From NCBI RefSeq assembly GCF_007004665.1, contig NZ_ML660066.1, positions 19,779-83,778 of the forward strand: a DNA stretch of 64,000 nucleotides. The letters are read 5' to 3'. Source of the DNA: Denitrobaculum tricleocarpae. Its GTDB lineage: Bacteria; Pseudomonadota; Alphaproteobacteria; Kiloniellales; Kiloniellaceae. Under the pieces are notes generated by a model. The model had not been told where the DNA came from, did not search any database, and was given only the letters and a program-made list of their open reading frames with translations. Shown here one piece after another: positions 1-10,052 of this stretch. Within the stretch, counting starts at the first letter, position 1. The number at the start of each line of letters is the position of its first letter. Both the position numbers and the translations under genes were made by a program.

Positions 1-1436
1 TCGCCGACCGCATGTGCCGTGGCGCCGCCGACACCGCTGTCCACTTCATCGAAGACAAGCGCTTCCACCGGGCTTGTTCCGGCCAGCACCACCTTTAATG
101 CCAGAAGGAAGCGCGCAAGTTCGCCGCCGGAGGCTATTCTCGCTAGAGACCCAGGAGCCGCGCCCGGATTTGTGGCGACCTCAAAAGAAATCCGCTCCAG
201 TCCTGACGGACCCCATTCACGCTCTTCAAGCGCTTCAATGCGCGTTTGAAAGCTGGCTTTGTCGAGCTTTAGAGGGGGCAGCTCCCCGGAAATCTCCTGA
301 TCCAGGGCCTTTGCCGCCTTACGACGGGCTTTGCTCAAGGCCTCCGCTTGCTTGACGAAGGCGCACCGCGCCGCCACGCAGTCCTGTTCGAGGCGTTCCA
401 GAACTTCGCCACCGGAGTCAATCGTTGCCAGACGCGCTTCGAGCGATACCCGTAAGTCGGTCAGCTGTTCCACCTCGGTCCCGTGTTTGCGGGCCATATC
501 GCGCAGCGCGAAGTAGCGCTCTTCGATCTCTGCCAGGCTCCCGCCTTCAACATCGACATCACTGGCGAGAGACTGAAGCTGACCAAGCGCATCCTCGGTC
601 TCTGCCATTGCCCGGTCCAAGGCGGCAAGCGCAGGATCCAGTCGGTCTCCGGCGGCGCCTGAGACACGCTCGAGCCGCCGCCGCGCCCCAATCAGCGCGT
701 CTTCGGCGCCGGACTGGCCGTTTCCGCCCGTCAGGTCGTTGGCTGCCGCGTTGACGGCTTCGAGCAATTGCTCGCGATTAAGCAAGAGTTTACGGCGCTC
801 CGCCAAGACCTGTTCTTCGCCGGATCGGGGGTCCAGAACCGCCAATTCCTCGACGCTGTGGCGCAGGTAGCTCTCGTCGCTGCGCGCCTGAGCGAGGTCC
901 TGTTCGGCGAGATTCCGGGCCTTCAAAGCGTCGCCCAGCGCATTCCAGAGACTGGCGACCTTGGCGACCAATGCGGGCTGATCTGAAAAGGCATCGAGGA
1001 GGGCTCTGTGTGTCGCGGCATCAAGTAGGCCGCGCTGTTCGAATTGTCCCTGGATTTCGATCAATCCATCGCCCAGCCGCCGCAGAAGCCCGATCGATAC
1101 GGCCTGATCGTTGACGTAGGCGCGGCTGCGCCCGTCCGCAGCTATAATGCGCCGCAGCACCAGGCTGCCGGGTTCGGGTTCAATGTCGTGCTCGGCAAGG
1201 ATCCGCGTGGCGGGGTGTTCATCGCCGACATCGAAAACGGCAGTCACCGAGGCCTGCTTGGCCCCGGCGCGCACCAGGCCGGAGGTGGAACGATTACCGA
1301 CGGCCAGGCCCAGCGCGTCTAGGAGGATCGATTTTCCGGCACCGGTCTCGCCTGTCAGGGCGCAAAGGCCGTTTTGAAAGGTCAGATCCAGGCGGTCTAT
1401 AAGGACGATGTCGCGTATCGACAGACTGACAAGCAT
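1..1436 (-). CDS. recN: DNA repair ATPase RecN (partial, C-terminus outside window)
   Basis: RecN is an SMC-like ATPase that helps repair DNA double-strand breaks by recombination. Reading the minus strand from an ATG at 1436 gives a protein opening with an SMC-type N-terminus and a Walker A motif (GETGAGKS near residue 30). A long charged, Glu/Ala/Leu-rich coiled-coil region follows. The ABC signature region (IASGGELARF) and Walker B (VFDEVDSGVGG) lie just before the window edge. About 478 residues are visible; the family is usually about 555, so the last ~80 are cut off. It lies 42 bases downstream of bamD on the same strand, as is common in alphaproteobacteria. The identification is firm; only the 3' end is missing. 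Confidence 0.95.
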   Translation of the reverse strand, partial: MLVSLSIRDIVLIDRLDLTFQNGLCALTGETGAGKSILLDALGLAVGNRSTSGLVRAGAKQASVTAVFDVGDEHPATRILAEHDIEPEPGSLVLRRIIAADGRSRAYVNDQAVSIGLLRRLGDGLIEIQGQFEQRGLLDAATHRALLDAFSDQPALVAKVASLWNALGDALKARNLAEQDLAQARSDESYLRHSVEELAVLDPRSGEEQVLAERRKLLLNREQLLEAVNAAANDLTGGNGQSGAEDALIGARRRLERVSGAAGDRLDPALAALDRAMAETEDALGQLQSLASDVDVEGGSLAEIEERYFALRDMARKHGTEVEQLTDLRVSLEARLATIDSGGEVLERLEQDCVAARCAFVKQAEALSKARRKAAKALDQEISGELPPLKLDKASFQTRIEALEEREWGPSGLERISFEVATNPGAAPGSLARIASGGELARFLLALKVVLAGTSPVEALVFDEVDSGVGGATAHAVG

Positions 1437-1478
1437 CTCATCGGCCCTTTAGGGTCTGTATGGCTTGGCGGAGCCTTT

Positions 1479-2282
1479 TTAAATGACGGAATTCCAAACC
1501 CTGGAGATCCAGGAGCCTTCGCTTTCCACGGGTCGCAGATCCTCACCGGTCAGAAGGGCGTAGCTGTCGATATACCAGTCGCTTCCGGGGAAGTTGTATC
1601 CCAGTACCGAAGCGGTTGCCTGTGCTTCCGTCACGACGCCGATCGAGACGTAGCTCTCGACCAGTCTGTGGAGCGCCTCCGGCACGTGGGTAGTGGTCTG
1701 ATAATCCTCGACGACCGTACGGAAACGGTTGATTGCGGCCAGGTACTCTCCGCGGTTCAGATAGTAGCGGCCGATCTCCATATGCTTGCCGGCCAGGTGA
1801 TCGCGGGCAAGGTCGATCTTCAGTTCGGCATCCCGGGCATATTTGGTCTCGGGAAAGCGCCGGACCACCTCATCGAGAGCTTCGAGCGCCTGACGGGTGG
1901 TTTTTTGATCCCGCGCCACATCGGAAATCTGCTCATAGTAGCTGATCGCCTTAAGATAATAGGCGTAGGCGATGTCCTTGTTGCCCGGGTGGAGCTGAAT
2001 GAACCGGTCAAGAGTATTGATGGCGTCGTCGTACTTATTGTCCTGATAAAAGGCGTATGCGGCCATCAACTGTGCTTTGGAGGCCCAGACCGAATAAGGG
2101 TGCTGGCGTTCCACCTCGTCGTAAAGCCGGGCCGCTTCCTCGAAGTTCGACTGCAGAAGCTCATCTGTCGCGCCGTTATAGAGCTCTTCGACGGGCTGTT
2201 CCAGGTAGGGTGCTTCATCATCGGAGCTACAACCCGCTGCAAGACCCAGGATGCCAAGCGCGGCGACCATACGGATCGTCAT
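1479..2282 (-). CDS. bamD: Outer membrane assembly lipoprotein BamD
   Basis: BamD is the essential lipoprotein partner of BamA in the outer-membrane beta-barrel assembly complex. From the ATG at 2282 the protein is 267 residues, with a short lipoprotein signal ending in the lipobox LAAGC (lipidated Cys18). TPR-like helices follow across the rest, including a YNGATDELLQSNFEEAARLY start typical of the family. The frame is open 23 codons further upstream, but only the 2282 start puts a signal peptide directly at the N-terminus. It sits between lpxC and recN on the same strand. No clear promoter is visible in the 251 bases upstream, so it may be co-transcribed with lpxC. Confidence 0.93.
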   Translation of the reverse strand: MTIRMVAALGILGLAAGCSSDDEAPYLEQPVEELYNGATDELLQSNFEEAARLYDEVERQHPYSVWASKAQLMAAYAFYQDNKYDDAINTLDRFIQLHPGNKDIAYAYYLKAISYYEQISDVARDQKTTRQALEALDEVVRRFPETKYARDAELKIDLARDHLAGKHMEIGRYYLNRGEYLAAINRFRTVVEDYQTTTHVPEALHRLVESYVSIGVVTEAQATASVLGYNFPGSDWYIDSYALLTGEDLRPVESEGSWISRVWNSVI

Positions 2283-2533
2283 CCTACGCAGAGAGCCTGG
2301 TCCGTGCGAGGAAGTTCCCGTTGCTGAAAATTCGAAAAATGGCTGTTTCATGCGTCTCAGGGCTGTTGTTAAGGTCGTCAGGCGACAAGCCGGTGCGCCT
2401 CAGACGCGACTATAAGGCCAACAATCCGCGCCCTCAAGCAACGCTGTCGCCTTTTCAAAAGCTTCTGAAAAGTCTGAAGACGTCAGGAACGCCCATGGAC
2501 CCGGCTGCGACGTCCAATCAAGCCCCTTCGGGG

Positions 2534-3505
2534 TCAGGCCTGAGCAGCGACGGCAGGCTGAAGCCTGACAGGCGCGGCAAGCGGCGGCGTCATCAGGTCG
2601 CCGTGGGTCATATCGACCCATTCCCAGGCGTTTTCCTGGGCAAAGAGGGTCTTAATCAGCCGCAGCGTGAGGGCATGACCAGCGCGGACGCCATGAAAAT
2701 GTCCGATGATCGGGCCGCCGATCAGGTATAGATCTCCGATCGAATCCAGCACTTTATGGCGGACGAACTCGTCATCGTAGCGCAAACCGCCCTCGTTCAT
2801 CACGGTATCGCCGGAGATAACAACTGCGTTATCAAGCGAGCCACCGCGGGCGAGGCCAAGTTCCAGCAGCTTGTCGAACTCCTGCAGGAAGCCAAAGGTC
2901 CGTGCCCGCGACACTTCCCGTTTAAAGGCGGTCTGCGACATTTCAACAAACCACTCCTGGCGGCCAACCGCGCGGCTGTCAAAGTCGATTTCGAAATTAA
3001 TCGAAAAGCCTTTGCCCGGCGCCATGGAGGCGGAGCGGTGACTTTCAGCTGTTTCCACGTGTTTGAGGATGCGAAGGGCACGCCGCGGCGTATCCTGCTC
3101 AACCGTTCCCGCGCATTCGATCAGGAAGACGAAAGGTGCCGCGCTGCCGTCCATAACCGGGACTTCCGCGCCGTTCAGCTCGACGATGACGTTATCGATC
3201 TCGTAGCCCGCAAGAGCGGACATCAGATGTTCCGTCGTCGCAATCTTGAGACCGTCTTTGCCGACCAGCGTTGTGCACAGAGGCGTCTCAATCGCGTTTT
3301 CCCAGCTTGCCTTAACCTCGTTGTGCCCGCCTTGAATGTCGACGCGTCTGAAGACAACACCTGTATTGGCCGGGGCCGGCAGCAAAGTCATGTTGATCTT
3401 GGCCCCCGAATGAAGACCGACTCCCGAGCAATGAATCGAGTTCTTCAGAGTTTTCTGGAAGACAAACTCACCTGGGGTCCTGATATGATCCGTCATGATC
3501 TTCAC
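2534..3505 (-). CDS. lpxC: UDP-3-O-acyl-N-acetylglucosamine deacetylase LpxC
   Basis: LpxC is the zinc deacetylase that commits UDP-GlcNAc derivatives to lipid A synthesis. The 323-residue protein shows the expected zinc ligands: His93 in TTEHLMSALAG, and His250 and Asp254 in HKVLDSIGD. His277 in the HGVRAGH motif is the likely catalytic base/acid. Length and two-domain layout fit the family. A second ATG three codons in (3496) is also possible; an AGGAAG Shine-Dalgarno lies about 10 bases before the first ATG. A strong terminator and two inverted repeats separate it from ftsZ, so lpxC probably has its own promoter. Confidence 0.96.
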   Translation of the reverse strand: MKIMTDHIRTPGEFVFQKTLKNSIHCSGVGLHSGAKINMTLLPAPANTGVVFRRVDIQGGHNEVKASWENAIETPLCTTLVGKDGLKIATTEHLMSALAGYEIDNVIVELNGAEVPVMDGSAAPFVFLIECAGTVEQDTPRRALRILKHVETAESHRSASMAPGKGFSINFEIDFDSRAVGRQEWFVEMSQTAFKREVSRARTFGFLQEFDKLLELGLARGGSLDNAVVISGDTVMNEGGLRYDDEFVRHKVLDSIGDLYLIGGPIIGHFHGVRAGHALTLRLIKTLFAQENAWEWVDMTHGDLMTPPLAAPVRLQPAVAAQA

Positions 3506-3914
3506 TAACTATCCGCTTCCTGCGTTTGCCAAAGCATCGTGTTTGGCAAACAAATGTTCAAACTCACTCTCATCGGGCTACACGATCAGTATCGTATTGC
3601 CCGATAGACTTACGTCGTATTTGTGAATTCCCCCCGGAACGACGACCTTACTTAACAGTATTGCTTAACGTCACAGTATGTGCAGCCTTGCAACAACTCA
3701 AATCACTCTTTGTTGCAATATGTTACGGTTTGAAGTGCCCTGCTTGTTCTGCACTGCACAATCATGATTGCGGCCGGTGAACGGTGCGATCTCTGGTTGG
3801 TGGCTCGGAGGATTTCAGGGTTGTGCATCAATTCTCGTATTTGGTTTTTTCCGTCACTGATCCTACTCTAGCGCGCCGGAGCGATCGGTGATCCGAAAGC
3901 TGTCCCCCTAAAAC
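3506..3914 (-). promoter_or_regulatory. lpxC leader with two inverted repeats
   Basis: This gene-free stretch is the leader and promoter region of lpxC (minus strand). Close to the gene, TTTGCCAAA (3525-3533) and its exact complement TTTGGCAAA (3542-3550) form a 9-base stem with an 8-base loop just upstream of the Shine-Dalgarno. Further up, ATCGGGC (3572-3578) pairs with GCCCGAT (3599-3605), with a nested ACGAT/ATCGT pair inside. These could be protein operators or RNA stems; I cannot tell which. The rest is AT-richer than its surroundings, but no convincing -35/-10 pair could be fixed. Confidence 0.5.
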
Positions 3915-3957
3915 AAATCACCACCGAAGGGCAAGTATGGCCCTCCGGTGGTGATTT
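3915..3957. terminator. Bidirectional hairpin terminator downstream of ftsZ
   Basis: Arms AAATCACCACCG (3915-3926) and CGGTGGTGATTT (3946-3957) are exact complements. A second nested stem (AGGGC with GCCCT) lies inside. T-rich sequence flanks the stem on both strands. It lies about 120 bases past the ftsZ stop and very likely ends the dcw transcript. Confidence 0.85.
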
Positions 3958-4078
3958 TTGCGTGGGTTGACCTAAATCTCTTTAGATCAATGTATTAGAA
4001 GCAATTTCTCAATAACTCTAATACCCCGACCAGCGCCTTTGCCGCCGGAGCGACACGTCGGCAAACACGCATGATCCC

Positions 4079-5842
4079 TTAGTTTGCCTGACGCCGCAGG
4101 AATGCGGGGATGTCGAGCAGATCTTCGTCCGTCTGTCTGGTGCCGATCCGTTCTGCGGGATCGAGGCCGGAAAGCCGGGGTTGCTGGTCCGTTTGTGCCG
4201 TAGCCGGCGCCGCCGGCGTTGCTGCGGGAGACGATGGCAGGCTCTGCTGTGGCTGAGGCATTGGCGGCATTGGGGTTGGCTGCGGTGAAGAGGCCATGGG
4301 AGACTCCGTCATCGCGGGCCGTGACACGGGCGAACTCGTCGGTGAGAGGGGTTTGCCCGCGTTCAAGGCTCTTGCCGCTCCGGTCATCTTGGCAAAGAGC
4401 CCACGCGGACGCTTTGGCGTGGCCGGAGCCGCGGCTTCCGCGGATACCTCAGCAGATGGTTCGATCGTTTGGCGGGTAGGAGCCTGGGGTTCCGGGCTCA
4501 CTGGAACCGGCTGTTCCATTTGAGGCGCCGGCGCGTCTTCAGCGGTGACCGGAGCAGGTGCCATGAAGCTGTCGGTAACAGGCTGAGCGATGCTTTCCTG
4601 CTCAATCGGCTCCGGCATCTCGAAAGGATCTGCAGAGGTCTGCTCCGGCTCGTCGAAAAGCTGGCTCTCAAGCTCAGGCTCGTAGTCCGCAACCTGAGCC
4701 GTTGCGGCAGCCGAAGCGTAAGGTGCGCTGGAAACGGCCGGCATGGCCGCGACAGGGGCGGATGCGATCGAGACGGCTGCTGCAGGGGCAGGGGTCGCAG
4801 CCGTATCCGTCTTTACGGTCTCGGCGCGGGCCGAAACCAGGCTGATCGGTGCCGGGCGCGGTGCGGCGGCTTCATCGATGTCGATACCGGTTGCGACAAC
4901 TGACACCCGCATTTTTCCGTCAAGCGTGGGCTCGAAGGTCGAACCGAAGATGATGTTGGCGTCAGGATCGACTTCGTCGCGGATCCGGTTGGCGGCCTCG
5001 TCGACTTCGAAGAGGGTGAGGTCCGGTCCGCCGGTGATGTTGATCAGAACACCACGGGCGCCTTTCATCGAGACTTCGTCCAGCAGGGGATTGGAGATCG
5101 CCGCTTCCGCCGCGTCGATAGCCCGGGTTTCGCCCTCGGCTTCGCCGGTGCCCATCATGGCCTTGCCCATCTCGGTCATAACCGCGCGAATGTCGGCAAA
5201 GTCCAGATTGATAAGGCCGGGCATGACCATCAGATCGGTCACGCCGCTGACGCCCGATTTCAACACGTCGTCGGCCATCTTGAAGGCGTCCGCGAAGGTC
5301 GTCTTTTCGTTGGCGATCCGGAAGAGATTCTGGTTGGGAATGATGATCAGCGTGTCGACATACTGGGTCATGTCGGCGATCCCGGCTTCCGCGAGACGCA
5401 TGCGGTGCACGCCCTCGAAGTGGAAGGGTTTGGTGACCACGCCCACGGTCAGAATACCGGACTCCCGTGCCGCGCGGGCAATGACCGGGGCAGCACCTGT
5501 ACCGGTGCCGCCGCCCATGCCGGCGGTGATGAAGACCATGTTCGAGCCTTCCAGGTGGCCAAGGATTTCATCCATGGCTTCCTCGGCGGCAGCCCGCCCG
5601 ATGTCAGGGCGCGATCCGGCGCCGAGACCCTGGGTGATGTTCCGGCCCAACTGGATGCAACGCTCGCAGTTGGATCCGTTGATGGCCTGAGCGTCGGTGT
5701 TCGCAATCAGGAACTCGACACCTTCCAGGTTGGATTGAATCATATTGTTGACGGCGTTGCCGCCGGCTCCCCCGACACCGATCACGGTGATGCGGGGGGA
5801 AAGGTCGGATTTCAAGGTCGGTACATTCAAATTCAGCGTCAT
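4079..5842 (-). CDS. ftsZ: Cell division GTPase FtsZ
   Basis: FtsZ is the tubulin-like GTPase that forms the division ring. The chosen ATG at 5842 has GGAGG five bases upstream; an earlier in-frame ATG at 5854 lacks this. The protein is 587 residues. The GTP-binding signature GGGTGTG and the T7 synergy loop [11 protein letters not shown] are intact. The globular core ends near residue 330. A Pro/Ala/Gln-rich linker of about 240 residues follows, then the C-terminal partner-binding peptide DIPAFLRR. The long linker is typical of alphaproteobacterial FtsZ. It is the last gene of the dcw cluster before the terminator. Confidence 0.98.
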   Translation of the reverse strand: MTLNLNVPTLKSDLSPRITVIGVGGAGGNAVNNMIQSNLEGVEFLIANTDAQAINGSNCERCIQLGRNITQGLGAGSRPDIGRAAAEEAMDEILGHLEGSNMVFITAGMGGGTGTGAAPVIARAARESGILTVGVVTKPFHFEGVHRMRLAEAGIADMTQYVDTLIIIPNQNLFRIANEKTTFADAFKMADDVLKSGVSGVTDLMVMPGLINLDFADIRAVMTEMGKAMMGTGEAEGETRAIDAAEAAISNPLLDEVSMKGARGVLINITGGPDLTLFEVDEAANRIRDEVDPDANIIFGSTFEPTLDGKMRVSVVATGIDIDEAAAPRPAPISLVSARAETVKTDTAATPAPAAAVSIASAPVAAMPAVSSAPYASAAATAQVADYEPELESQLFDEPEQTSADPFEMPEPIEQESIAQPVTDSFMAPAPVTAEDAPAPQMEQPVPVSPEPQAPTRQTIEPSAEVSAEAAAPATPKRPRGLFAKMTGAARALNAGKPLSPTSSPVSRPAMTESPMASSPQPTPMPPMPQPQQSLPSSPAATPAAPATAQTDQQPRLSGLDPAERIGTRQTDEDLLDIPAFLRRQAN

Positions 5843-5960
5843 TATCGCCTCCACTTACCCACGCAATTGTTAGAGTCTGCTCGTATTTACTTTTGCCGCT
5901 CTGGCAGTCGCTCGTTGTTCCGATACGGCCGGAACCGCCGTTGTTACCACTTCGCTCTCG

Positions 5961-7232
5961 TTAAAAATGTTCGCGAAACCAATGGCCTACGCGGCCGACA
6001 AGGTTTCCGGGTTCTTTGATCTGCTGCGGAACATCGCGAGGCACCGCAATGTCCGAGGCAATGGCGTACAGCAGGAGTCCGGCACAGGTCGCATAGGCGG
6101 CACCTGCCGTGGCTTCGGCCAGACCGGTGACGCGCAGCGGCCGTCCGATCCGCACCTGCTTGTCGAGAATGAGTCCGGCCAGGTCGCCTATGCCGGAGAG
6201 TTGGCTGCCGCCACCGGTCAGGACCACGCGGCGCCCGGCGATTTTGTCGAAGCCGCTCGCCTCCAGGCGGGACCGCACCAGTTCGAAGGTCTCTTCCAGA
6301 CGGGGCTGGATGATGCCCACCAACAGGGATCGCGGAACCTGCTGGGTTGCGTTTTGCTCGTCTTCGCCGACCTGCGGAACATCGATGATCTCGCGGTCGT
6401 CCGCAGCGGCGGCAAGGGCATGTCCATACAGGGTCTTCATGCGCTCGGCATGGACCAGCGGTGTGGAGAGGCCGCGCGCGATGTCATTGGTCACGTGCAT
6501 GCCGCCAATCGGCGCGACATCCGTATAGATCACGTTGCCCTCGAAGAAGACGGCGATGGTCGTCGTGCCGCCACCCAGGTCGATGACGGTAACGCCCAGG
6601 TTCATCTCGTCCTCGACCAGTGCGGAGAGGCCCGCGGCGTAGGGCGAAACCACGAAACCCGAGATGTCGAGATGGCAACGGCGAATACAGGTCGCCAGAT
6701 TGCGCACCGCGCCCGCGGCGGCCGTGATGATGTGCATATGAACGCCGAGCTGCTCGCCGTGCATGCCGCGCGGATCACGAATACCGCGGCTGCCATCGAT
6801 GCTGTAAGCGGTCGGGATGGAATGGATCAACTGACGTCCGGGTTCGGAATCCCCGTTGCTGGTCTGCAGTTCCTGACCGTATTCCAAAGCGCGGCGGAGA
6901 TCGGCGTCACCAACTTCATGACCGTTGATTGACACTTCAACACCGACGGAACTGGACGCGGGGTACCCGCCCGAAAGATTGACGACAACCCGGTCGATGG
7001 TCTCGCCGGCCATCTGCTCGGCGGCGTGGACGGCGTTGAGGATGGAGGTTTCAAGCTCCTCCATATCCACAACCGCCCCGGCCTTGATGCCGCGGCTTTC
7101 CTGATGACCGATGCCAACGATGCGCGGCTGCTGGTTGCCTTCGACCTTGGCGATAAAGCAGCAGACCTTGCTGCTGCCGACATCGAGCGCGGCAACCAAA
7201 CCGTTGTGAATTTTATCCAGTCGCTTATTCAT
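5961..7232 (-). CDS. ftsA: Cell division actin-like protein FtsA
   Basis: FtsA is the actin-fold ATPase that anchors FtsZ filaments to the membrane and recruits later division proteins. The 423-residue product begins with the phosphate-1 motif (ALDVGSSKVCCF) and contains the SHS2-type domain 1C. The second phosphate motif is VIDLGGGTTTIAVF and the adenosine motif is VLTGGGSQLSGI. The C-terminus (VGRVGHWFREHF) looks like the amphipathic membrane-targeting helix. It lies between ftsQ (80 bases upstream) and ftsZ (118 bases downstream). The Shine-Dalgarno is weak, so the start is likely but not proven. Confidence 0.97.
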   Translation of the reverse strand: MNKRLDKIHNGLVAALDVGSSKVCCFIAKVEGNQQPRIVGIGHQESRGIKAGAVVDMEELETSILNAVHAAEQMAGETIDRVVVNLSGGYPASSSVGVEVSINGHEVGDADLRRALEYGQELQTSNGDSEPGRQLIHSIPTAYSIDGSRGIRDPRGMHGEQLGVHMHIITAAAGAVRNLATCIRRCHLDISGFVVSPYAAGLSALVEDEMNLGVTVIDLGGGTTTIAVFFEGNVIYTDVAPIGGMHVTNDIARGLSTPLVHAERMKTLYGHALAAAADDREIIDVPQVGEDEQNATQQVPRSLLVGIIQPRLEETFELVRSRLEASGFDKIAGRRVVLTGGGSQLSGIGDLAGLILDKQVRIGRPLRVTGLAEATAGAAYATCAGLLLYAIASDIAVPRDVPQQIKEPGNLVGRVGHWFREHF

Positions 7233-7312
7233 CGTTCATCAATCAAGTGCTGAGCCTGGAGCAGTGGCTCGATGTTTCGTATCGCGCAGGAACGAGGCTT
7301 TACCTTCGGACA

Positions 7313-8182
7313 TCAGGTCTCTTCTCCCTTTGCGCTGCGCTTGGACTTCGGTTTTGTCTTTGAGTTGGTGCGGACCACCAGGCGATCGGGCAGACGGAGA
7401 TCGATCACGACCACGTCGCGCTCGAGAACCCCTTGTTCCCGTTCAATCCGGGCGAGCTGCGCCCAGGCGCCGGCCGCGTCGGTTTCGGGCAGCTGCACAT
7501 CGATCCCGCCCTGGAGTTTCAGATTCCAGCGCCGTCCGCTCACCCGCACGGCCGCCGTTACCAATTCGTGCAGGCGCGGTTCGCTGCTGACCACATCCAG
7601 CAATGCGGCGGTGTGTTCAGGGGCATCGGCACCGACGACCAACGGCAAACCGGTGAAGCCTTCCGGCTGCACGTTGGGGATCAGGTCGCCGCTTTGATCG
7701 ATCACGGTGATGTTGCCGTTGTGTTGCCACAATGCCAAAGGTTGACGCTCGACGATCCGGACATAGACGTCGCGCGGGTAGCGCCGTTCGACGGCGGCGG
7801 TCTTGACCCATGGCAGAGCTTCGAGCTTGATCTTCGCGGCCTCAGGATCGAATGCCAGGATCGGGAAGCCGCGCTGCACGCCCAGGGTCTCAAGAATCCG
7901 CTCCGCTTGCGTCCTGTTCCGGCCTTCGACCAGTACGTCGTCGACACCAAGACCGGCATCGACAGAGAGCGCGTAGAAGCCTTGTGCCGCGGCGTCTGCC
8001 TGCCGGGTGAACCAGCCGTCGATCGAGAGCCAGGATACCCCGCCAATGAAAGCGGTTGCTGCGAACAGCATTCCGCCAATGCGCGCGCGCCGCCAGGTGA
8101 GCAACTTACGCTGCGGGCGCCGTGCCGGGCGGCGGCCCGGCTTGGCTTTCTTACGGGGCTGCGTTTTGGCTTTGAGGCTCAT
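7313..8182 (-). CDS. ftsQ: Cell division protein FtsQ
   Basis: FtsQ is the bitopic membrane protein that links the division complex through FtsL and FtsB. The 289-residue protein has a strongly basic cytoplasmic tail of about 35 residues, then one membrane segment (GMLFAATAFIGGVSWLSI). A POTRA domain of roughly residues 75-140 and the periplasmic FtsQ beta domain follow. The Lys-rich C-terminal tail is also usual for alphaproteobacteria. Its ATG overlaps the ddl stop as ATGA at 8179-8182, suggesting translational coupling. Confidence 0.95.
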   Translation of the reverse strand: MSLKAKTQPRKKAKPGRRPARRPQRKLLTWRRARIGGMLFAATAFIGGVSWLSIDGWFTRQADAAAQGFYALSVDAGLGVDDVLVEGRNRTQAERILETLGVQRGFPILAFDPEAAKIKLEALPWVKTAAVERRYPRDVYVRIVERQPLALWQHNGNITVIDQSGDLIPNVQPEGFTGLPLVVGADAPEHTAALLDVVSSEPRLHELVTAAVRVSGRRWNLKLQGGIDVQLPETDAAGAWAQLARIEREQGVLERDVVVIDLRLPDRLVVRTNSKTKPKSKRSAKGEET

Positions 8183-9114
8183 ACGGCTTCTCCGGCGGTC
8201 TCGTTAAACGCAGACTCCACAATCCAGGCGCATAACTCGGGAAAGGACATGCCTTTGTAAGCAGCTTGCTCAGGCACGAGGCTCAGGGCGGTCATGCCCG
8301 GTTGGGTGTTGAGTTCCAGAAAATAGAGCGTTCCCGGCTCGCCGCCGGTGTCGTCGTAGCGGAAGTCCGAGCGGCTGACGCCACGGCAACCGAGGATCTC
8401 GTGCACCTTGGCGGCTGCGTCCAGCGCTTCGTTATAAATCTGCTCTGGAATTGGAGCCGGAACGATGTGCTCGGTTTTGCCCTCGGTGTATTTGGCTTCA
8501 TAGGTGTAGAAGCCGACCTTCGGGCGCAGTTCCGTGACTGCGACGGCCCTGCCGTCCATGACACTGACGGTCAGTTCCCGGCCTGCGATGTATTCCTCGA
8601 CGAGCCAGAGGTCATCGGCCTTTCCGGGATTCTCGGGCAGCACCGGACCGTTGTCGCCTTCTTCGACGATCTGGACCCCGACGCTGGAGCCTTCATCGAG
8701 AGGTTTTGCCACATAGGGGCGTGGCAGGACGTCCTCGCCCGCCAGCCGTTTGAGCGGAACCACGATGCCATGCGGCACGGTGATGCCGGCCTCGGCGGCC
8801 AGGGTCTTGGTACGGTCCTTGTTCATGGCCAAAGCCGAGGCCAGCACGCCCGAGTGGGTGTAGCGAAGCTCGAGCATGTCCATCAGGCCCTGGATGCAGC
8901 CATCCTCGCCCCAGCGTCCATGCAGCGCGTTGAAGACGACATCCGGCTTTGGATCAAGCGCTGCGATCAAGGCCGACATGTCACGTGTCACGTCAACTTC
9001 TTTGACGTCGTAACCGGCGTCGCGCAAAGCTTCGACGCAGGCTCGGCCGCTGGTCAGCGAGACCTCGCGTTCGGCTGAAAAACCACCCATGAGCACGGTG
9101 ACCTTCTTGGTCAT
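8179..9114 (-). CDS. ddl: D-alanine--D-alanine ligase
   Basis: Ddl joins two D-alanines with ATP to supply the dipeptide that MurF adds to the peptidoglycan precursor. The 311-residue protein is an ATP-grasp enzyme, starting [19 protein letters not shown]. The binding loop EGSSVGVQIV and a C-terminal metal/ligand motif (FLELNTQPGMT) are visible. The frame is open 66 codons further up inside murB, but the ATG at 9114 has AGGAGGG seven bases upstream and overlaps the murB stop as ATGA. That position is almost certainly the true start. Confidence 0.97.
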   Translation of the reverse strand: MTKKVTVLMGGFSAEREVSLTSGRACVEALRDAGYDVKEVDVTRDMSALIAALDPKPDVVFNALHGRWGEDGCIQGLMDMLELRYTHSGVLASALAMNKDRTKTLAAEAGITVPHGIVVPLKRLAGEDVLPRPYVAKPLDEGSSVGVQIVEEGDNGPVLPENPGKADDLWLVEEYIAGRELTVSVMDGRAVAVTELRPKVGFYTYEAKYTEGKTEHIVPAPIPEQIYNEALDAAAKVHEILGCRGVSRSDFRYDDTGGEPGTLYFLELNTQPGMTALSLVPEQAAYKGMSFPELCAWIVESAFNETAGEAV

Positions 9115-10052
9115 GCTGTCCCTCCTGATTGAAGCGGCACGCCGATCCGGCGGATTTCCCATTCCAGGGTGATGCCGCTGGTCTCGAGGACCTTCGCGCG
9201 CACCGTCTCGCCGAGCGTTTCGATATCCTCTGCCGTGGCCGACCCCGTATTGATCAGGAAGTTGCAGTGCAACTCCGAAACCATGGCGCCGCCCTGTTTC
9301 AATCCGCGGCATCCGGCGCGATCGATCAACTGCCAGGCCTTTTCGCCCGGAGGATTCTTAAAGGTGCTGCCACCGGTCCGGTTTCTGATCGGCTGGCTTT
9401 CGGAGCGGGAGATCTGGATCTCGCTCATGCGGGTGGCGATCACGGTCGGGTCGTCCGTGTGCCCGCTCAGGCGCGCGCCAAGGAAGATCCATTCTGCAGG
9501 AACTGAGGATTTCCGGTACGCAAACCCCATATCGGCGGGCAACAGGCGATGGACTAAACCCTTCTGGTCGACCGCCTCGGCCCAGACCAGAACGTCTTTG
9601 ATCTCGCGGCCGTAGGCGCCTGCGTTCATGCGCAGCGCGCCGCCAATGGTTCCGGGAATGCCGCAGAGAAATTCAATGCCGCCGATGCTTTCGAGCTTCG
9701 CGGCAGTTGCGACGTTCAGATCCAGCGCCGCAGCACCGCAGAGCATGTCCTGTTCATCGCGGGAGATGTCGGCGAAGCCGCGGCCAAGGCGCAGCACCAC
9801 ACCGGGAATGCCGCCGTCCCGTACCAGCAGATTTGAGCCGACGCCAAACACCGTGACCGGCACGTCCTCGGGTTTGTCGCGCAAAAAGGCAATCAAGTCG
9901 TCCCGGTCCGCGGGGCGGAACATGACTTCAGCCGGTCCGCCGACGCGGAACCAGGTCACACCGTTCAGGGGCGCATTGACACTGTAGCGCCCGCGCACCT
10001 CAGGCAGGCGGTCGATAAGCGGCGTATCGGGGGTCTGTGCTGTGGCCATCAT
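9111..10052 (-). CDS. murB: UDP-N-acetylenolpyruvoylglucosamine reductase MurB
   Basis: MurB uses FAD and NADPH to reduce UDP-GlcNAc-enolpyruvate to UDP-MurNAc. The 313-residue protein shows the FAD-binding region ([12 protein letters not shown] and [14 protein letters not shown]) and the substrate motif [17 protein letters not shown]. The C-terminal MurB domain includes GGSTFKNP and ends in the active-site glutamate region. The start is one of two adjacent ATGs (10052, 10049). The first overlaps the murC TGA as ATGA, matching the coupling seen throughout the cluster. Confidence 0.96.
   Translation of the reverse strand: MMATAQTPDTPLIDRLPEVRGRYSVNAPLNGVTWFRVGGPAEVMFRPADRDDLIAFLRDKPEDVPVTVFGVGSNLLVRDGGIPGVVLRLGRGFADISRDEQDMLCGAAALDLNVATAAKLESIGGIEFLCGIPGTIGGALRMNAGAYGREIKDVLVWAEAVDQKGLVHRLLPADMGFAYRKSSVPAEWIFLGARLSGHTDDPTVIATRMSEIQISRSESQPIRNRTGGSTFKNPPGEKAWQLIDRAGCRGLKQGGAMVSELHCNFLINTGSATAEDIETLGETVRAKVLETSGITLEWEIRRIGVPLQSGGTA

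Noticed and set aside
2521..2534. CCCC-TTCG-GGGG hairpin as lpxC terminator
   Set aside because: The stem is only four base pairs and no T-run follows on the minus strand.
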